From positions 1-55,316 of the forward strand of contig DDWW01000056.1 of the NCBI GenBank assembly GCA_002347085.1: DNA of 55,316 nt, given 5' to 3'. Of the stretch, positions 33,181-41,828 are shown piece by piece. The notes under the pieces were generated by a model. The model was given only the letters and a program-made list of their open reading frames with translations. It was not told the origin of the DNA and ran no database searches. The translations under genes and the position numbers were made by a program. Position 1 is the first letter of the stretch, and every line of letters starts with the position of its first letter. Source of the DNA: Desulfobulbaceae bacterium UBA2276 (GTDB taxonomy: Bacteria > Desulfobacterota > Desulfobulbia > Desulfobulbales > Desulfocapsaceae).

Positions 33181-33216
33181 TTTCAGCTTTGAGAGCAGCA
33201 AGTAAACTTGGGGGTC

Positions 33217-33278
33217 AGGATGCGACGCATCCTAGCTGCGTTCCCATGCGGCGCATGGGAACGAGATGCAAATGGCAC
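33217..33278. repeat. Palindromic intergenic repeat (REP-like), copy 2, inverted
   Basis: AGGATGCG-A-CGCATCCT (33217-33233) is followed by CGTTCCCATGCG-G-CGCATGGGAACG (33239-33263) and GAGATG. Read on the opposite strand it repeats the element at 27539-27595, including the flanking GGCACC. Same unit, opposite orientation, 5.7 kb apart. Confidence 0.75.
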
Positions 33279-33306
33279 CCACTACAATAGTCTGCGTCTC
33301 TTTTTC

Positions 33307-33789
33307 TTAATTTTTCCAGGTTCCATTTTCAAAAACAGGCTTTTTGGCTGGAGCTGATGGAGATTTTGTTGGTAAGTTTACCTCGGCATTCTCTTGAGAA
33401 TTTTTAACTTCCAGTTTTTTATTTTCAGAAAGACTTTGAACCGCAGAGTCCAGCGCGTTTCCTGAAAGTATTACAATTCTATCGGCAGTCCAAAAGCCGT
33501 TCTCGTCATTGTTAACCAAGTAAGCCTTTACCACACTTCCAGTTTTAATATCCTGACGACCAGCCTGAGAAATCTCTCCGTTTCCATTATCTGACCAGAC
33601 AGTTTTAAAACTCGATATTAAATGATCTCCGACCTGAATTGCATTCCCTTCCGAGCTCCATTCATAAACTATGTCAACAATTTCCGGATAATCGTCAACT
33701 ACCGCTTGATCCTCCGCGAACGCTCTCGTGCATAGAGGAGACAGAAGCCCTGTTATTAAAAACAACATCACAAATGTGTAATATTTCAT
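33307..33789 (-). CDS. Secreted protein at the end of the minor-pilin operon
   Basis: A 160-residue protein with a signal peptide (MKYYTFVMLFLITGLLSP, cleavage near AFAED). The middle part, about 30-110, appears beta-rich (VDIVYEWSSEGNAIQVGDH, VVKAYLVNNDENG), and the C-terminus is rich in P, S and K. No family is recognised. The ATG at 33789 has GAGGTG upstream; a longer frame is not needed. It lies 69 bases after pilY1 on the same strand, so it probably belongs to the pilus operon. Confidence 0.68.
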   Translation of the reverse strand: MKYYTFVMLFLITGLLSPLCTRAFAEDQAVVDDYPEIVDIVYEWSSEGNAIQVGDHLISSFKTVWSDNGNGEISQAGRQDIKTGSVVKAYLVNNDENGFWTADRIVILSGNALDSAVQSLSENKKLEVKNSQENAEVNLPTKSPSAPAKKPVFENGTWKN

Positions 33790-33858
33790 AATGCACCTCA
33801 CTGAAATTATTTCTTTCATCAATCACGTTCGACCGATCTCTATTCTACTTGCAAACGA

Positions 33859-36800
33859 TCAATGAGATACTTGCTGCCATGATCTTAATTTCGTCTGCAT
33901 ATCTGGTAAATTCACTTTGATCGGTTGAGGAGGTTGTCCGGTGGTTCCGACAAACAGAAGATCATTGTGGATGGCAATCTCACCAGAAGGTCTTCCCTCT
34001 CCGATGTAAATACCTGCAACCCCTTCTATCTCTGTGCCACTCTTTACTGTTTTGTCACTTGAATCAAACTTACCATCTTTATTGATGTCAAAAACTGCAT
34101 CTGTGACGAATTCTCCACTCTCCCAATCCAGGGCAAACAACCAAGTTTTACCATTTCCAGCACAAACATCTCCGTCTGGCACAAAGGTGGTAAAAAATAC
34201 GATACCGGCTACCACCAAAGGTTGCGAGATTGTCCGCTCGCTTCCTCCAATGCTGGGAATTGCAAGTTTAAGCCGCCAAGATTCATTATCAGGATTGCAT
34301 GAGCCATCAGCATCTGGCGCGGTGCAAGAAAGTGTTCGATACTGTGCCAAATCGCTAGAATTCACGACTCCATCTTTATTCAAATCAACTGGGGCTCCAT
34401 TTTTATCCAGGGCGTATGCCGTAATGATTTCTGTGGACATTTGAACAAGATCACTTGGTGTATATGGAGTGGATCTTGCAGCGCCCACGTCCAACAAGCC
34501 ATGGAAATACTGCTGATCAACGGTAAATTTATCTACCTGATCCAAATACTTGCCGGTGCCAAAATAGATCCAAAGATCTCCGTTACCGATACTGGCATAC
34601 TCCGCCTTGGCGCTTACCGGGGTTGCATGATCAGTCTTTCCTGAATTATACAACATTGCGGATGTTGCCTTTTCACCAAAACCAATATCCCTCACCCTAT
34701 ACATATTACCAAACAAATTGCCGAGATAGATTCGGTCTGCCATATAATCGGCAATACGACTTTCAACAACCAAGGGAGGAGCCGGATAGTCGTTTTTTAA
34801 GGTTGTGGAAGACAATTTAATTTTATATGTATCAACACCCGCAGAGTCCTTCCATACTTTTGATTTATCCCAACTATTTACGGCAAAGAGATAGGCCTCT
34901 TTCTCAGGTTGATTGATATCTATTTCCTCTTCACCTGATCCAAAATAGGTTGCCCAGCCGGTGCCTGCACCATTGACCACTCTGGCAGTAACCGGAATGG
35001 AAGTGGCCTTGCCAATAGCCCCGTCATCAACATAGTTGAACTCCCAGAGGAATTTTGAAGGATTGGTGGTGGCTACGGCAAAATCATTACCGTAGGTGAC
35101 ATCAAGGGCGAAATAGGCCCGTCCGCCTTCTCCAAGACCAGTTGTCAGAATCGTATGCCAAGTGCTTGCAGCAAAGATGTCCGCTGGTTCCGGGGAGCCA
35201 TCAAGAAGAAATTTATGACAATAGGCGGTTGAACACATATCATCTTTAGGACTTGTTGCGGCAAGGGCCATCTTGGCTTTAACGCTCTCTGGATAGAAGC
35301 GCCATTTTTCACTTCCATCTGACAACCTGAACGCGTGAATAGCGCCATCGTTGGCACCCACATAAGCCAATGGCTCTCGCCCTCTGACAGAGGTGTTATA
35401 TTTGAAGGAAGAATAGGAATCAAACTTGTAGTAATACGGTGGTTTTCCAACAATGGAGGGTGTGGAATTGATAATATCACCCATGGGCTTACACAAAAAG
35501 TTGTCGCCAATAATCGAAGCTGCAGTGTAGGGACTAACTTTGCTGGTGGCAGCGCTATCGTACATGAACCCATTGATCGTGGACGGCATACTATCTTTGC
35601 TGTTCCACAATGTACTGGTGGCAAGCACTCCGGTATAGGCGTCAAATTTTGTAGCAGTTATTTTACCACTCCAGTTTGAGGCGTCAAAAGAGGCGTTTAA
35701 CAAAAGTTCTCCATTGTCAACAGAGGTCGTTGGCGCCGGGGATGAGCCATGAAAAACCTGGGCCTTGACACTACTGACAATGGAGTTCATAGCATCAATA
35801 AACTCCTGACGATTCTGGGCCATGAAGGGAATGGCTATCCCAAGGGCATTCTCTTTATGCAGATGATACAGATAATCGTCAGGGTTCGCCTCTCCGGCTA
35901 TCTGCATAGCCTGCGCTATTCGATCTAATTGGGCAGTAGTAGTTAAGCCAAATCCAACGACAACGACACTTACCCCTTCATTGATTAACGCTTGCGTTGC
36001 CGCGTCGATAGCGGTATTCGTAGTTGCCGTGTTGCCCTCGCCATCAGTAACAAGCACCAAAATACGAGGCTGACAGGAAAGATCTGAATATTTCTCATTG
36101 TAAAAGCCATCAGCCCTATTTCCCTTGAAGTATTCCAGACCTCCCAAAGCGGTTGGAACAAGGGGGGTATAACCACTTGATGAACCATCATCAGCTATAG
36201 CCTGCAATGCTGTCTGATGGGCATCATCATGTTCATGAACGCCAATACGATAATTGGTATAATAGGTTGGGGATTGCACGCTTGCAGTCGCGCTGCCATC
36301 GCCTCCGGCCCAGGTGGCAAACCCCCAGGCTATACTGCGATCGAGAAAGACCTCCTTTAAAACATCTTCGGCAATATTGATTCGACTCATGGATTGTGCC
36401 CAAGTCACGGGATTCCATGTCACCCCTGCGGTGAGAGCCGGAGAAGCGGCGGTCAAAAAGGACAAATCACTGACATTGCCCTGATTAACGCCCTTAATGG
36501 TTAAAATCAAGGTATCTTCGGGATCTGCGGCATAGGTTGAAAAACTTATCTTCGCTGAATCTATGATAGCGCCTTGAGGGGCGCTAATATCAGTAAATCG
36601 CAAGCCGACAGGGGCATCAGTGAGGCCAAGATTAAGAGATGTTGCTGTTAAATCAATAGTGGTGGCGCTCGACTTCTGCCCGTCATCACCTGAGGTGCTA
36701 ATGAAGCGCTCCTCTGGTATTATTATAGTAGGATTAGCCGTAGTATGATATGTCAAGATCAGTTTAGGGGCGTCGGTGTCTGGTTGCCCATCGCGAGACC

Positions 36801-37989
36801 AGGCGCTCCGCTTGCCCAGACCACTTGATTTAGAGATCATAAATGCTATGTCATTGTTTGCAGCCCAGTCGGTACGATTTACTATGGCTTGCACTATTGT
36901 TTTGAGCTCTGCAGTGCTCTGATCGACAATTGTGGCAATCGTCATTTGGGTATCCATACTCCCGGATGTATCTAACTGGACCATAATAGCAGGGTTGACC
37001 AGATTCTCGGCGTAAAGCGGAATCTCTCCACAAGCAGCAGTTGCCGGCACATTTTTTACCAACAAGGTGATAGGGATTTTAAGCGGCGAGTTGTATGCCG
37101 ATCCGGTTATTGTTATTTCTGCCAGATGCGTGCCAATTACCAGGGCAGCAGTATTGAAATTGATGGTGACAGTGTATGAAATGTTTTGGTTAAGCGCGGG
37201 AACAACACTGTTGGCAACCACCGCCCAGGTTTGATTGCTGGTCACTGTGGCGGTAGTTGTGTCATTTGTCCCAATGTTGGTGAGGGTGAAAGACATCGAG
37301 GCTGCATTATAGCCTTGAAAACAAGTGGGCCCAAGAGACGAAGGGGCCACTGTCCAGTTTGGGCCTGTGCAGCCAGCCTTTGGATTGATGGTAGTCACAG
37401 TGGATGGCACAGTCGCGTCAGTTGGGGTCTCGGTTCCTGTGGTTATGTAAAATCCGTCAATTATGGTGCCGGGTTCCCGCATGGCTATTTTTATTTTATG
37501 CGTTCCCGCTGTTGCTATGGTTATTGTGCTTCCGGTGCCGACCTGCATGGACTTCGTCCAGATATACTGGTTATAGACGCCATTAAAATTCCATGCCTTC
37601 CAGGTGCTGTTATCAACGGTAAAAAACATGGAGTCATGACTACCATCAAAACCCTTGCCACGCATCCAGATGTTATACGTTCCAGCTACAGGAAAACTGA
37701 CTTCATATTCTTTTACTTCATTTTCCGGTGTGTTAGTCGCGGATCCCGAACTGCCTGAAACAAGCACTTGGCCACCATTGGTTCCCACTACGCTATTCAG
37801 GAGGAACTGATCATTTGCGGTAGGACTGGCAAGTACATTATATGAACCGCTGAAGTTTTCGGCCTCAATATAGGTACCGCTCGAAGTTATCGTGCAGACC
37901 GCAGCCGCTTTATTGGGGAGCAGAGGGAAAATAGTCAGCGCCATGCCCAGGCAGTAGAGTAACACCAGATGTGATCTCATTTTTTTCAT
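33859..37989 (-). CDS. pilY1: PilY1-like pilus tip protein with N-terminal carbohydrate-binding-like domain
   Basis: A protein of 1376 residues. After a signal peptide (about 1-30), residues about 38-185 resemble a CBM6-like domain (YIEAENFSG, WMRGKGFDGSHDS, IIDGFYITTG). An Ig-like region follows (about 210-315). A vWA domain opens with MVQLDTSGSM near 340 (MIDAS motif), is interrupted by about 200 residues resembling a DNRLRE-type domain, then resumes at SRINIAEDVLKEVF. The C-terminal half is the PilY1 beta-propeller (STPSIVGKPPYY, YVGANDGAIHAF) with two calcium-binding-like loops (DLNKDGVVNSSDL, DINKDGKFDSSD). The start at 37989 gives better spacing from AGGAGG than the ATG at 37995. It should sit at the pilus tip and mediate adhesion. 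Confidence 0.88.
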   Translation of the reverse strand: MKKMRSHLVLLYCLGMALTIFPLLPNKAAAVCTITSSGTYIEAENFSGSYNVLASPTANDQFLLNSVVGTNGGQVLVSGSSGSATNTPENEVKEYEVSFPVAGTYNIWMRGKGFDGSHDSMFFTVDNSTWKAWNFNGVYNQYIWTKSMQVGTGSTITIATAGTHKIKIAMREPGTIIDGFYITTGTETPTDATVPSTVTTINPKAGCTGPNWTVAPSSLGPTCFQGYNAASMSFTLTNIGTNDTTTATVTSNQTWAVVANSVVPALNQNISYTVTINFNTAALVIGTHLAEITITGSAYNSPLKIPITLLVKNVPATAACGEIPLYAENLVNPAIMVQLDTSGSMDTQMTIATIVDQSTAELKTIVQAIVNRTDWAANNDIAFMISKSSGLGKRSAWSRDGQPDTDAPKLILTYHTTANPTIIIPEERFISTSGDDGQKSSATTIDLTATSLNLGLTDAPVGLRFTDISAPQGAIIDSAKISFSTYAADPEDTLILTIKGVNQGNVSDLSFLTAASPALTAGVTWNPVTWAQSMSRINIAEDVLKEVFLDRSIAWGFATWAGGDGSATASVQSPTYYTNYRIGVHEHDDAHQTALQAIADDGSSSGYTPLVPTALGGLEYFKGNRADGFYNEKYSDLSCQPRILVLVTDGEGNTATTNTAIDAATQALINEGVSVVVVGFGLTTTAQLDRIAQAMQIAGEANPDDYLYHLHKENALGIAIPFMAQNRQEFIDAMNSIVSSVKAQVFHGSSPAPTTSVDNGELLLNASFDASNWSGKITATKFDAYTGVLATSTLWNSKDSMPSTINGFMYDSAATSKVSPYTAASIIGDNFLCKPMGDIINSTPSIVGKPPYYYKFDSYSSFKYNTSVRGREPLAYVGANDGAIHAFRLSDGSEKWRFYPESVKAKMALAATSPKDDMCSTAYCHKFLLDGSPEPADIFAASTWHTILTTGLGEGGRAYFALDVTYGNDFAVATTNPSKFLWEFNYVDDGAIGKATSIPVTARVVNGAGTGWATYFGSGEEEIDINQPEKEAYLFAVNSWDKSKVWKDSAGVDTYKIKLSSTTLKNDYPAPPLVVESRIADYMADRIYLGNLFGNMYRVRDIGFGEKATSAMLYNSGKTDHATPVSAKAEYASIGNGDLWIYFGTGKYLDQVDKFTVDQQYFHGLLDVGAARSTPYTPSDLVQMSTEIITAYALDKNGAPVDLNKDGVVNSSDLAQYRTLSCTAPDADGSCNPDNESWRLKLAIPSIGGSERTISQPLVVAGIVFFTTFVPDGDVCAGNGKTWLFALDWESGEFVTDAVFDINKDGKFDSSDKTVKSGTEIEGVAGIYIGEGRPSGEIAIHNDLLFVGTTGQPPQPIKVNLPDMQTKLRSWQQVSH

Positions 37990-38025
37990 TTTCATATCCT
38001 CCTGTGATTTTCCAATACCTGCTCG

Positions 38026-38583
38026 TCAATATCCAACTTTATAAACTTTTGTGATTGTGGTTGCTACTTCATTCGTCCCGCCGGCTGTCCCTGCTGGACA
38101 ACAAGGTGTGCCATTTTGAAAACCAGCATTGCACTCCGCCGCATAGGTAAAATTGCGGTAATTAGTCCCAAATTTGGGGGCCGAAACATCACTATCATAA
38201 ATAACTCTATACCAGTACTGAAGATTCATCATATTGGCAAAGATGCCATCCTGGGTACCGGCAGGAAAGGTGGTGTTTGTCGTTCCGTCAGCGCCATTGC
38301 CAAAGTTACGCACTATTTGATCGGCGCCGGAAGCTATGGACTGATTGATAAAATCAGGAGGACCGGCCTTTCTGTTTAAAAATGGGACGGCCTGTTGCCA
38401 GCCACTATCAACCGCATTAAATGCCTGAAACGCCTGCCGTTCAACACCAGCTATACTTAATTCTGTCGTGGTATTGTTGGTGGCGTTTATACCAAGCAAG
38501 GTCAAGACAACCAGCATGAGCATGGCTATGACCAAGGCAAACCCTTCTTCATTTTTGCATGATGGAAAAAAGTAGCGTTTCAT
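38026..38583 (-). CDS. pilX: PilX-like minor pilin
   Basis: A 185-residue protein with the PilX N-terminal pattern EEGFALVIAMLMLVVLTLLG, where a prepilin peptidase would cut before F. No glutamate at mature position 5, as usual for PilX-type proteins. The rest holds a pilin-like head with paired cysteines (CNAGFQNGTPCCPAG). It starts 9 bases after the pilV-like stop and ends 36 bases before pilY1, so it is part of the minor-pilin run. Minor pilins prime pilus assembly and carry PilY1. Confidence 0.82.
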   Translation of the reverse strand: MKRYFFPSCKNEEGFALVIAMLMLVVLTLLGINATNNTTTELSIAGVERQAFQAFNAVDSGWQQAVPFLNRKAGPPDFINQSIASGADQIVRNFGNGADGTTNTTFPAGTQDGIFANMMNLQYWYRVIYDSDVSAPKFGTNYRNFTYAAECNAGFQNGTPCCPAGTAGGTNEVATTITKVYKVGY

Positions 38584-38592
38584 CGGGGCATC

Positions 38593-39045
38593 TCAATTTT
38601 TATAAAAGGTAATTGCCACAGTCTTGGCAACATTTCTATCGGTATAGTTCACATCAAGGGCGACAAGTTTAACATCTGTTTCATCGTCTTCATCTTCCTC
38701 GCCATCCTGATCATTATCTATATTGTCATTATTGAGCCAGGTAGTGACCCCCCAACGAACCCCTGTAACTCCCTGGGGTAAGACAAACCCTGTAATCTCG
38801 GCTTGAGTATGTGTTTTCGCTCCAGCAGTGTCACTCAGTTGTGCATCGTTATATGGAATACTCCATAAACGTTCGTAACAATTGGTTGCCACTGTTGTTG
38901 CCACCGATAGACGGTTCGCAGTAGTATTACCGTTAACAGCAGTGACCTGCATGGTATAGAGCGAAAGAATGCCGATGGTAAGCACAACCATGGCAACCAA
39001 TGCCTCAATCAAGGTAAAACCATTTTGATTTATTCTGTTTTTCAT
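38593..39045 (-). CDS. pilV: PilV-like minor pilin
   Basis: A 150-residue prepilin. The leader MKNRINQNG is cut before FTLIEALVAMVVLTIGIL, with glutamate at mature position 5. The order after pilW and before pilX, and the ALVAMVVLTIGILSLYTMQ helix, favour PilV. The acidic stretch DQDGEEDEDDETDV near 115 is unusual and may bind calcium. The ATG at 39045 begins the type IV leader; a longer frame overlaps the previous gene without a leader. Confidence 0.82.
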   Translation of the reverse strand: MKNRINQNGFTLIEALVAMVVLTIGILSLYTMQVTAVNGNTTANRLSVATTVATNCYERLWSIPYNDAQLSDTAGAKTHTQAEITGFVLPQGVTGVRWGVTTWLNNDNIDNDQDGEEDEDDETDVKLVALDVNYTDRNVAKTVAITFYKN

Positions 39046-39049
39046 AGAG

Positions 39050-39763
39050 TTACAGCCCCATGTTCCTGCAATGAATGGTAGTGACGAGTAAGCGACGGCG
39101 AAAATTGTCGTTGTAAGGCCCCCAAGTCGCATTCGAGACTGTTGTATACGTTGCCGAATTGGTGAAGCTCGGGTCTATCCTACTGGCACGAGCAAGAATG
39201 GAGACCTGGACAGAGCGGATATCGGTGAGCGTTACTGGAGTTAAGGTTTTTGTGCCATCGGCCATGATATAGTAAAATTCAACGGCATCTATGTTTTCAG
39301 CTACGGCTTGAGTGTTAGTAGGGGTTCGCCTGCCAAGATCCATATCAGCATCAGCATAGGCATCGTAGAGGTAGTATTCGACCGTTTCAACTTCATCCAC
39401 CTCATCTATAGTCGCATTAACTGCTACCGGATTGTTGTTCATTTGGTCGGTATCCGCGACAAAGCCGAAGACCAACTGCGTTGCATTCGCAGTGGTTATG
39501 CCAGTTCCGATTGCAGTGCGGCGAGGGTTATACCCAGCCATTCTGATCTCGCGCTCCATGATGTCAAGACCGGCCCTGATGTTCTGCTGCATCTCCACAA
39601 CCTGCTCCTGGGCAAGAGCAGTACGTTGTTGCGCGACATAGGTGGAATAGATAGCCGCAACAATGACCCCTGAAACAACCAAAGCGATCATCAATTCGAC
39701 AAGCGTAAAGCCCCTGTTACGATTGTGTCCCGGTATATCCAAATGTGCATGAATAGTTTTCAT
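39050..39763 (-). CDS. pilW: PilW-like minor pilin
   Basis: A 237-residue prepilin. The leader MKTIHAHLDIPGHNRNRG is cut before FTLVELMIALVVSGVIVA. The helix then reads TYVAQQRTALAQEQ and MQQNIRAGLDIMEREIRMAGY, the PilW hallmark. The start at 39763 gives an 18-residue leader; an alternative ATG at 39808 gives a 33-residue leader and overlaps fimT. Neither has a clear ribosome site. The stop lies 4 bases before the pilV ATG, so the two are coupled. Confidence 0.85.
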   Translation of the reverse strand: MKTIHAHLDIPGHNRNRGFTLVELMIALVVSGVIVAAIYSTYVAQQRTALAQEQVVEMQQNIRAGLDIMEREIRMAGYNPRRTAIGTGITTANATQLVFGFVADTDQMNNNPVAVNATIDEVDEVETVEYYLYDAYADADMDLGRRTPTNTQAVAENIDAVEFYYIMADGTKTLTPVTLTDIRSVQVSILARASRIDPSFTNSATYTTVSNATWGPYNDNFRRRLLVTTIHCRNMGL

Positions 39764-39791
39764 ATATTTGCATTTACGTCGATATTTCGGT

Positions 39792-40304
39792 TTATTGGAT
39801 TCTGACATTGCCTGATCGATTTACAATAACACTTCTCGTCCGTCCGTTCGTGTTAGTCAGCGATACAGTGCCGTTTGCAAAGCCGCCTCCATTGCCAGTT
39901 GGAATTGAGTTTGGTTTGAATGAAATAGCTGGATAATTGTCATCATTATCGGGCAACGTTGTAGCACTCAAAACAACCCCCGTTGGCCATTGCTGTTGAA
40001 TAATAATAGATTCACCAGCATCATATTCTGAATCACCATCACAATCGACAAACAACACATACGCAAATGTAGTTCCACCTATCACCTGATTAAAAACCAA
40101 CGCACTATTTCTGTTACATCTTGCGGCGTGCCCCTTGGCTTTCATTATGGTGCTATGAAGATCGCGCGCAGCACCATTAAGACGTATGTTCGGCCACCAT
40201 TCACCAAAGTTCGGTGCAGCAATGGCAATTACAATACCAATAATTGCCATAACAATTACAACCTCAACCAAGGTAAAGCCCTTTTGTTTTATTTTGGTTT
40301 GCAT
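39792..40304 (-). CDS. fimT: FimT/GspH-type minor pseudopilin
   Basis: A 170-residue prepilin of the GspH/FimT family. The leader MQTKIKQKG is cut before FTLVEVVIVMAIIGIVIA. After the helix, ARDLHSTIMKAKGHAARCNR and the later VSLTNTNGRTRSVIVNRSGNVRIQ match the GspH domain ending. It is the first gene of the operon fimT-pilW-pilV-pilX-pilY1. AGGGCTATG gives a modest ribosome site. Confidence 0.87.
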   Translation of the reverse strand: MQTKIKQKGFTLVEVVIVMAIIGIVIAIAAPNFGEWWPNIRLNGAARDLHSTIMKAKGHAARCNRNSALVFNQVIGGTTFAYVLFVDCDGDSEYDAGESIIIQQQWPTGVVLSATTLPDNDDNYPAISFKPNSIPTGNGGGFANGTVSLTNTNGRTRSVIVNRSGNVRIQ

Positions 40305-40679
40305 AGCCCTCGCTCACAGGATGTTTGGTATTCTTTGCACTAAGCTCATCGACAAGGAACACTTGTTCTTTTGTCTTCAGCAAAAAACACACCAGAAACA
40401 AATCAATTATGATAAAAACTATAAATCCAGCCTGTTATTACAATAAAAAATTTTAATTACGGGGATATTCTTTTTAGCCAACACTCACCTTGTTAAAAAT
40501 TTTAACAAAATAAATTCTAAATGAAAATTATTTTACAGGAACTAACCATATGCAAGAAGGGCAATATGAGATCACTCCCAGAATGGGACGGTGTCACTAT
40601 TGATTTTGATTGTCAATTTTAAGACCATAACCTGAGAGAGGACATAACAATTGCTTGGTGAACCTCCAAACCACCATTT
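40305..40679. other. Intergenic region between fimT and trpS
   Basis: About 375 AT-rich bases. No supported gene. The promoter of the leftward minor-pilin operon must lie here. No clear dyad or sigma-54 element was found. Confidence 0.45.
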
Positions 40680-41645
40680 TCAATACTTCAACCCCACCCG
40701 CTCCCGTACCAGATCAAGGGTCACGGTGGCCTTGGCGCGCGCCTTGGCGGCGCCACTTTTCAGGATCTCCCGCAGCAAGGCAGGATCAGCAAGATACTCT
40801 GCCTTTTTCTGCCGGGCCTCGGCGAAATAATCACTGATAAGGTCAAGCAATTCCAGTTTGAGATATCCATAGGCCGCGCCGCCATTCACATAGAGATCTC
40901 GCACTTCCTGCAACCTCTCTGGTGTGGCAAAGAGTTTCAGCATGGCAAAGAGATTGCATTTATCAGGATCTTTGGGAGCCTCCACCGGCGTGGCATCAGT
41001 CTCAATGGCCATGACCCTTTTCTTTAAGGCCTTTCCTTCCAGAAAAATAGGAATGGTATTGCCGTATGATTTTGACATCTTCCGTCCATCCAGACCAGGA
41101 ACTGTGGCCGTGGCCTTATTGATGGCCGGTTCAGGTACGACAAAGGTCTCACCAAAGATATTATTGAATTTCTGGGCCAGATCTCGGGCCACCTCCAGAT
41201 GTTGCTTCTGATCCTGCCCGACCGGAACCTGATCGGCCTGATAAAGCAGGATGTCAGCGGCCATGAGCACCGGATAGGAAAAAAGCCCATGACTGGGTTC
41301 AATACCATTGGCCACCTTATCCTTATAGGAATGACAACGTTCGATCAGGCCCATGGGGGCGATCGTGGAGAGCAGCCAGGCCAGTTCGCACACCTCGGGT
41401 ACGTCCGACTGCACCCAGAAGGTACAGCGTTCAGGGTCAAGGCCCAGGGCCAGAAAATCAGCGGCGGCCTCAAGGGTGCCGGTGGCCAGACGATTGCGGT
41501 CATGGACTGAGGTCATGGCATGGAGATCAACGATAAAGACATAGAGATCCGAGTTCTCCATATGCGAGATCATGGCCTGCATCATGCCGAAATAATTGCC
41601 GATATGAAGCTGGCCGGAGGGTTGGATTCCAGATAGAATTTTCAT
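40680..41645 (-). CDS. trpS: Tryptophan-tRNA ligase
   Basis: A 321-residue class I aminoacyl-tRNA synthetase that charges tRNA-Trp. The ATP-binding signatures are HIGNYFG (HIGH equivalent, near residue 15) and KMSKSYGN (KMSKS, near residue 190). Other features, such as GLFSYPVLMAADILLYQAD and GQDQKQHLEVARDLA, are specific to TrpS. Length is normal. It is separated from dnaK by a terminator at 41723-41769, so it is probably transcribed on its own. Confidence 0.97.
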   Translation of the reverse strand: MKILSGIQPSGQLHIGNYFGMMQAMISHMENSDLYVFIVDLHAMTSVHDRNRLATGTLEAAADFLALGLDPERCTFWVQSDVPEVCELAWLLSTIAPMGLIERCHSYKDKVANGIEPSHGLFSYPVLMAADILLYQADQVPVGQDQKQHLEVARDLAQKFNNIFGETFVVPEPAINKATATVPGLDGRKMSKSYGNTIPIFLEGKALKKRVMAIETDATPVEAPKDPDKCNLFAMLKLFATPERLQEVRDLYVNGGAAYGYLKLELLDLISDYFAEARQKKAEYLADPALLREILKSGAAKARAKATVTLDLVRERVGLKY

Positions 41646-41722
41646 GATAATATAATTAAGAAAAAGGTACGTGATAGAAGGACTTCAATATTATTGAGAC
41701 AAAAAAGAAGCATACAGGAAAA

Positions 41723-41769
41723 ATAAAAAAAAGGGGAGTGAGAAAAACTTGTTTCCTCACTCCCCTTTT
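41723..41769 (-). terminator. Intrinsic terminator of dnaK
   Basis: Arms AAGGGGAGTGAG and CTCACTCCCCTT form a 12-base stem with a 13-base loop. On the minus strand the stem is followed by a T-run (A-run on the plus strand at 41723-41732). It lies 60 bases beyond the dnaK stop. Confidence 0.88.
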
Positions 41770-41828
41770 CCCTTTCTCGGCCGTTCCGGCAACGTCGGCC
41801 CTGGCCTTAATCTGACAACATACCCATC

